From Microvirgula aerodenitrificans DSM 15089 (GTDB taxonomy: Bacteria; Pseudomonadota; Gammaproteobacteria; Burkholderiales; Aquaspirillaceae), in assembly GCF_000620105.1 (NCBI RefSeq), contig NZ_JHVK01000003.1:294804-358803 (forward strand): a stretch of DNA of 64,000 nt. The letters run 5' to 3'. Below the pieces are notes generated by a model, which made no database searches, was not told the origin of the DNA, and saw only the letters and a list, made by a program, of their open reading frames with translations. Position numbers and translations under genes: made by a program. Positions 61,394 to 64,000 of this stretch are shown here, in pieces; the stretch's first letter is position 1, and every line of letters begins with the position of its first letter.

Positions 61394-61682
61394 GAAAACG
61401 GGTTCCTCGGTTTTTCCAGCAGGCGATCGTGCATTGTCTCACAAGCCGCGGCGGGCTTTGGCAAGGGCGCAACGCCAGCCGGCGGTGAGCATGTTCATTA
61501 CCGAATATTGAACCACGTAATGATGGTGGCAAGAAAGGATGACCAGACTGTCCGCCGGTCGCCCCCCCGGTGGTTCCAGTGGCGGCGAGGCCCGCTGGCG
61601 CGCCATGTCCGATGACGAACCCATGCGAAGTTCAGAAATCACGACACCGGATTACAAATCTTCACTTTTGAACGTTCCGCGG
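61394..61682. other. Intergenic region before the small RNA candidate
   Basis: These 289 bp hold the upstream region of the DUF2863 gene (minus). Only short, low-quality ORFs are seen. No terminator or repeat was recognised. Confidence 0.4.
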
Positions 61683-61711
61683 TTGACAACGAACAAACCG
61701 CCCCCCATAAT
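61683..61711 (+). promoter_or_regulatory. Strong sigma-70 promoter of the small RNA candidate
   Basis: TTGACA (61683-61688), exactly 17 bp, then CATAAT (61706-61711). No gene with a ribosome site follows before the terminator at 61779-61810. Confidence 0.75.
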
Positions 61712-61716
61712 TCGCA

Positions 61717-61810
61717 GCAATTGAGACGCAGCAATTGCTTCTTGATAGTTTCTCCTCTATTTCTCCTTTGTAGAATTCGGCGCGACCGCAAGGTTCGCGC
61801 CATTTTTTTT
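61717..61810 (+). ncRNA. Candidate small regulatory RNA (~94 nt)
   Basis: Between a near-consensus promoter and a clean terminator lies a ~94-nt transcript with no ORF. It starts with a 7-bp hairpin (GCAATTG/CAATTGC, 61717-61738). A pyrimidine-rich, probably single-stranded linker follows, holding two identical TTTCTCCT motifs (61749-61756 and 61760-61767), complementary to AGGAGA-type ribosome sites. It ends with a GC hairpin (GGCGCGACC-GCAA-GGTTCGCGCC) and eight T residues, the form bound by Hfq. This layout is that of trans-acting sRNAs that block translation of many mRNAs. Inferred from sequence only; no known family was matched. Confidence 0.6.
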
Positions 61811-62040
61811 GCCCGCGCAACCCCGATCCGGCAAAATTCTTGATAATCAATGCATTGTAGAGAATATGCTCTAGTGGATTTCCGGCCACACCGGCAAAAC
61901 CCGCAGCGAGCCGCCGCCCGGACAGGCAGCCATGCACCGCCCGCGGACGGCCATCCGCCCGGTTTTCAGTGATTTGCGAAACCGAACCTTCATCCGCGCG
62001 TCACCATCATTGTCATGAAACGAACATCCGGAACCGGGAA
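61811..62040. other. Intergenic region after the small RNA candidate
   Basis: These 230 bp contain a 10-bp palindrome CAATGCATTG (61848-61857) in an AT-rich patch and no credible gene. A weak promoter-like pair (TTGATA, 17 bp, AATATG from 61840) reads rightwards into the 3' end of the glycosylase gene and may not be real. Confidence 0.3.
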
Positions 62041-62559
62041 TCAGTCGCGCAGCCAGCCGTCGATCTGCTGCCAGACCTGCAGCTTGGCGGCATAGGCCCG
62101 GGTATTGGCCGGGCTGGACGATGGCAGTTCCAGGCAGTGCAATGCCATGCCCTGCAACTGAACCGCGGCCCGCGCCGCCGTCTTGCCGTTGAAAGCAACC
62201 AGCCGCAGCGCCGGCAATGACGCCAGAAAATCGACCAGATCGTTCTGCCGCGCATCACGAATCGCCACGTCCAGACTGCCGCGCCGTCTGGCCTCGGCCA
62301 CCACGTCCCAGAGCCCGATCCGCTGCGCCAGCAGCGCCTGCAGGCGCGCCGGGTAATCGAGACTGACCAGATCGTGCCCGAGCACATCGCCAAGCAGGCG
62401 CCAGAACTGGTTGTGCGGATACGCGTAATACTGACCGGCGGCCAGCGAGGCCTCGCCCGGCAGGGAGCCCAGCACCAGTACCCGCGTATCGGCGGCGACC
62501 ACCGGCGGGAAACAGCGTTTCAGCGCCGGCGCCTCAGGTGTGGAGGGATGGGCCGGCAT
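62041..62559 (-). CDS. DNA-deoxyinosine glycosylase-like protein (UDG superfamily)
   Basis: A 172-residue protein of the uracil-DNA-glycosylase fold: VLVLGSLPGEASLAAGQYYA, YPHNQFWRLLGDVLG, RIGLWDVVAEARRRGSLD and LPSSSPANTRAYAAK. This set is typical of the hypoxanthine/deoxyinosine glycosylase group, which removes deaminated bases. It starts four bases after the rnhB stop on the same strand, so the two form a unit for removing abnormal nucleotides from DNA. Confidence 0.85.
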   Translation of the reverse strand: MPAHPSTPEAPALKRCFPPVVAADTRVLVLGSLPGEASLAAGQYYAYPHNQFWRLLGDVLGHDLVSLDYPARLQALLAQRIGLWDVVAEARRRGSLDVAIRDARQNDLVDFLASLPALRLVAFNGKTAARAAVQLQGMALHCLELPSSSPANTRAYAAKLQVWQQIDGWLRD

Positions 62560-62563
62560 CCGT

Positions 62564-63172
62564 TCAGACCGGCAGATCCAGCCCGCCCTGACGGGCCGCC
62601 AGCACGCGTTTGACCGGACCAAAGCTCTGCCGGTGCACCGGCAGCACCCCCAGGCGTTCGATGGCCGCCACGTGTGCGGCGGTCGGGTAGCCCTTGTGCT
62701 GGGCAAAGCCATAACCAGGATACTGCCCGTCCATGGCAATGCAGACTGCATCGCGCGCCGTCTTGGCCAGGATGGAAGCCGCGGAAATGGCCGCAACCTT
62801 GCTGTCTCCCTTGACGATGGCGCGGGACGGCACATCCAGTTCGAAGCCCGGCAACCGATTGCCGTCCACTTCGATTTCGTCCGGCAGCACCGTCAGGCCC
62901 GCCACCGCACGGCGCATCGCCAGCATGGTCGCCTGCAGGATATTGAGCCGGTCGATTTCCTCCACCGTCGCCTCGGCAATGCACCAGGCCAGCGCATTGG
63001 CCTTGATCAGCGGCGCCAGCGCCTCGCGCCTCGCCTCGCTGAGCGTCTTGGAGTCGGCCAGACCGGCAACCGGCCGCGCCGGATCGAGAATCACCGCGGA
63101 GGCGAACACGCTGCCCGACAACGGCCCGCGGCCCGCCTCGTCGACCCCGCACAGTTTGATCCATTCACTCAT
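62564..63172 (-). CDS. rnhB: Ribonuclease HII
   Basis: A 202-residue RNase [23 protein letters not shown] (Asp-Glu pair), [20 protein letters not shown] (Asp) and [17 protein letters not shown]. It nicks DNA at misincorporated ribonucleotides. The ATG at 63172 aligns with the family; the open frame extends to 63262. It is cotranscribed with the glycosylase gene. Confidence 0.95.
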   Translation of the reverse strand: MSEWIKLCGVDEAGRGPLSGSVFASAVILDPARPVAGLADSKTLSEARREALAPLIKANALAWCIAEATVEEIDRLNILQATMLAMRRAVAGLTVLPDEIEVDGNRLPGFELDVPSRAIVKGDSKVAAISAASILAKTARDAVCIAMDGQYPGYGFAQHKGYPTAAHVAAIERLGVLPVHRQSFGPVKRVLAARQGGLDLPV

Positions 63173-63371
63173 CCGACGACTTTCCTTTTCCGGCCCGATA
63201 CAAGAGCGCCAGTTTACCGGAAGCCCGTCCTCCCTGCCCCCGGCCCGCCTTGCGGACCCCATTCGTCAGCCCCGGCTGGAATCTTCAGGGGTCGCTTTGT
63301 AAACATAGAAACATGTCACGGCTATCCATGGCCAGCGACCCAACGCGCATCCTGTGACAGGTTTTCCCATC

Positions 63372-64000
63372 GTGCAAAATGAACGTTTCACGCCTGCTGT
63401 CACCTTCAGCAGCCCGACCCTGCCCACCATCCACGACGCCCTTCCCGGCCCCGGTGACGGCAGCGGGCCCACCCTCTCAGCCGGCCTGGTCTCGTTCGAC
63501 ATCCCGCTGTCTCTCCCCGTCGCCCGCGAATCCGCCCCCGCCCTGACCCTCGGCTACAGCGCCGGCGCCGGCAACGGCCCCTGCGGCACCGGCTGGCGGC
63601 TCGCCCTGCCGACCATCCAGCGTCGCACCCGTCTCGGCGTCCCGCAGTACAACGACGACGACGTGTTTGTCGGCCCCGATGGCGAACCGCTGGTTCCCCA
63701 GCTCGGGGCTGACGGCAAGGTGGTGGTGCAAACCGGCGTCACTCGCTGTGTCGGCTCCACCCTGCCGCTGTCGTATACCGTCACCCCTTATTCCTCGCGC
63801 ACCCAGACCGATTATTCCCGCTACCAATACTGGCAATCCGGGACCAGCGCTTTCTGGTTATGGTTCGAGCGCAACGGCGTCATCCACTGCCTTGGTTACA
63901 CCGCGCAAATCAGCGATCCGGCCAGTCCCGGCCATATCGCCCGCTGGCTGATCGAGGAATCGCTGTTCCCGAATGGCGAGCACGTGCTGTACCGCTATGT
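63372..64000 (+). CDS. TcB-type insecticidal toxin complex protein (TcaC/TcdB, SpvB domain), 3' end outside window
   Basis: The frame runs 209 residues to the right edge. It has the SpvB/TcB N-terminal signature: SAGLVSFDIPLSLPVARESA, ALTLGYSAGAGNGPCGTGW, LPTIQRRTRLGVPQYNDDD and VFVGPDGEPLVPQ. TcB proteins form, with TcC, the cocoon that holds a toxic polypeptide delivered by the TcA pore. A GTG at 63372 (VQNERF) with ACAGG about 10 bases upstream is preferred because Photorhabdus homologues start MQ(N/D)S; a GTG at 63354 is possible. No ATG is in frame. The partner genes must lie to the right. Confidence 0.85.
   Translation, partial: MQNERFTPAVTFSSPTLPTIHDALPGPGDGSGPTLSAGLVSFDIPLSLPVARESAPALTLGYSAGAGNGPCGTGWRLALPTIQRRTRLGVPQYNDDDVFVGPDGEPLVPQLGADGKVVVQTGVTRCVGSTLPLSYTVTPYSSRTQTDYSRYQYWQSGTSAFWLWFERNGVIHCLGYTAQISDPASPGHIARWLIEESLFPNGEHVLYRY

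Noticed and set aside
61662..61937. 91-codon minus-strand ORF across the small RNA candidate
   Set aside because: No ribosome site, no domain, and it would run through the terminator and promoter of the candidate RNA.
1..64000. CRISPR arrays, insertion sequences, prophage or integrase genes
   Set aside because: No regularly spaced repeats, transposase or integrase motifs were seen.

Overview
This window reads as a stretch of chromosome from a high-GC betaproteobacterium, most likely a Neisseriales/Chromobacteriaceae-type organism. That is an inference from gene content: a trxA-rho pair, a glyA-nrdR-ribD cluster, a long (90-residue) IF-1, a DUF2863-type protein and an acpH gene. No rRNA, CRISPR array, insertion sequence or integrated phage is visible, and base composition is even throughout. 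Genes are dense on both strands and most operons are short and translationally coupled.

Layout. 0-2.9 kb: an OsmC-type protein cut by the left edge, a NUDIX CoA pyrophosphatase, rho and trxA. 2.9-7.7 kb: a yejB-yejE-yejF peptide ABC transporter operon with a diguanylate cyclase gene inserted between the two permeases. 7.8-10.9 kb: divergent selU and selD, a frameshifted hydrolase remnant and a ClpP-fold protease. 11-15.7 kb: ettA, sodC, a small membrane protein behind a Fur box, and a Na/Pi-cotransporter-like protein. 15.9-25.4 kb: a large exported W/Y/G-rich protein, a class II Fic protein, YgiQ, an EmrE-like efflux protein, a LysE exporter and a two-component system. 25.5-29.5 kb: a DUF1615 lipoprotein, acpH, and a LysR gene divergent from a bile-acid/sodium-symporter-like protein. 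29.5-35.6 kb: rluD/bamD, pgeF, two cold-shock genes, pirin and DoxX genes, the selenocysteine tRNA (selC) and infA. 36-42 kb: the ybbP-ybbA transporter, divergent tesA, a thioesterase-fold protein, an EF-hand protein and an rRNA methyltransferase. 42-46.3 kb: motA-motB coupled to a methyltransferase and an HDOD protein, behind a sigma-28-type promoter. 46.4-53.8 kb: a polyamine catabolic cluster (ald-spuA-spuB-spuC, with puuR-puuC divergent). 53.9-57.1 kb: cidA-cidB with a divergent LysR regulator, and an Ldh-type oxidoreductase. 57.2-63.2 kb: glyA-nrdR-ribD, a DUF2863 protein, a candidate small RNA, a deoxyinosine-glycosylase-like gene and rnhB. The right edge cuts the start of a TcB (TcaC/TcdB)-type toxin-complex gene.

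Working together. selD, selU and selC indicate use of selenium both for selenouridine in tRNA and for selenocysteine. The polyamine cluster looks like a gamma-glutamyl-putrescine route in which a pyruvate-linked aminotransferase plus alanine dehydrogenase replaces the PuuB oxidase. The main candidates for something undescribed are a ~94-nt small RNA gene at 61683-61810 (strong promoter, 5' hairpin, two identical anti-Shine-Dalgarno-like motifs, terminator), the diguanylate cyclase embedded in the yej operon, and the two genes coupled to motAB. All functional statements rest on reading motifs by eye; no database search was possible.
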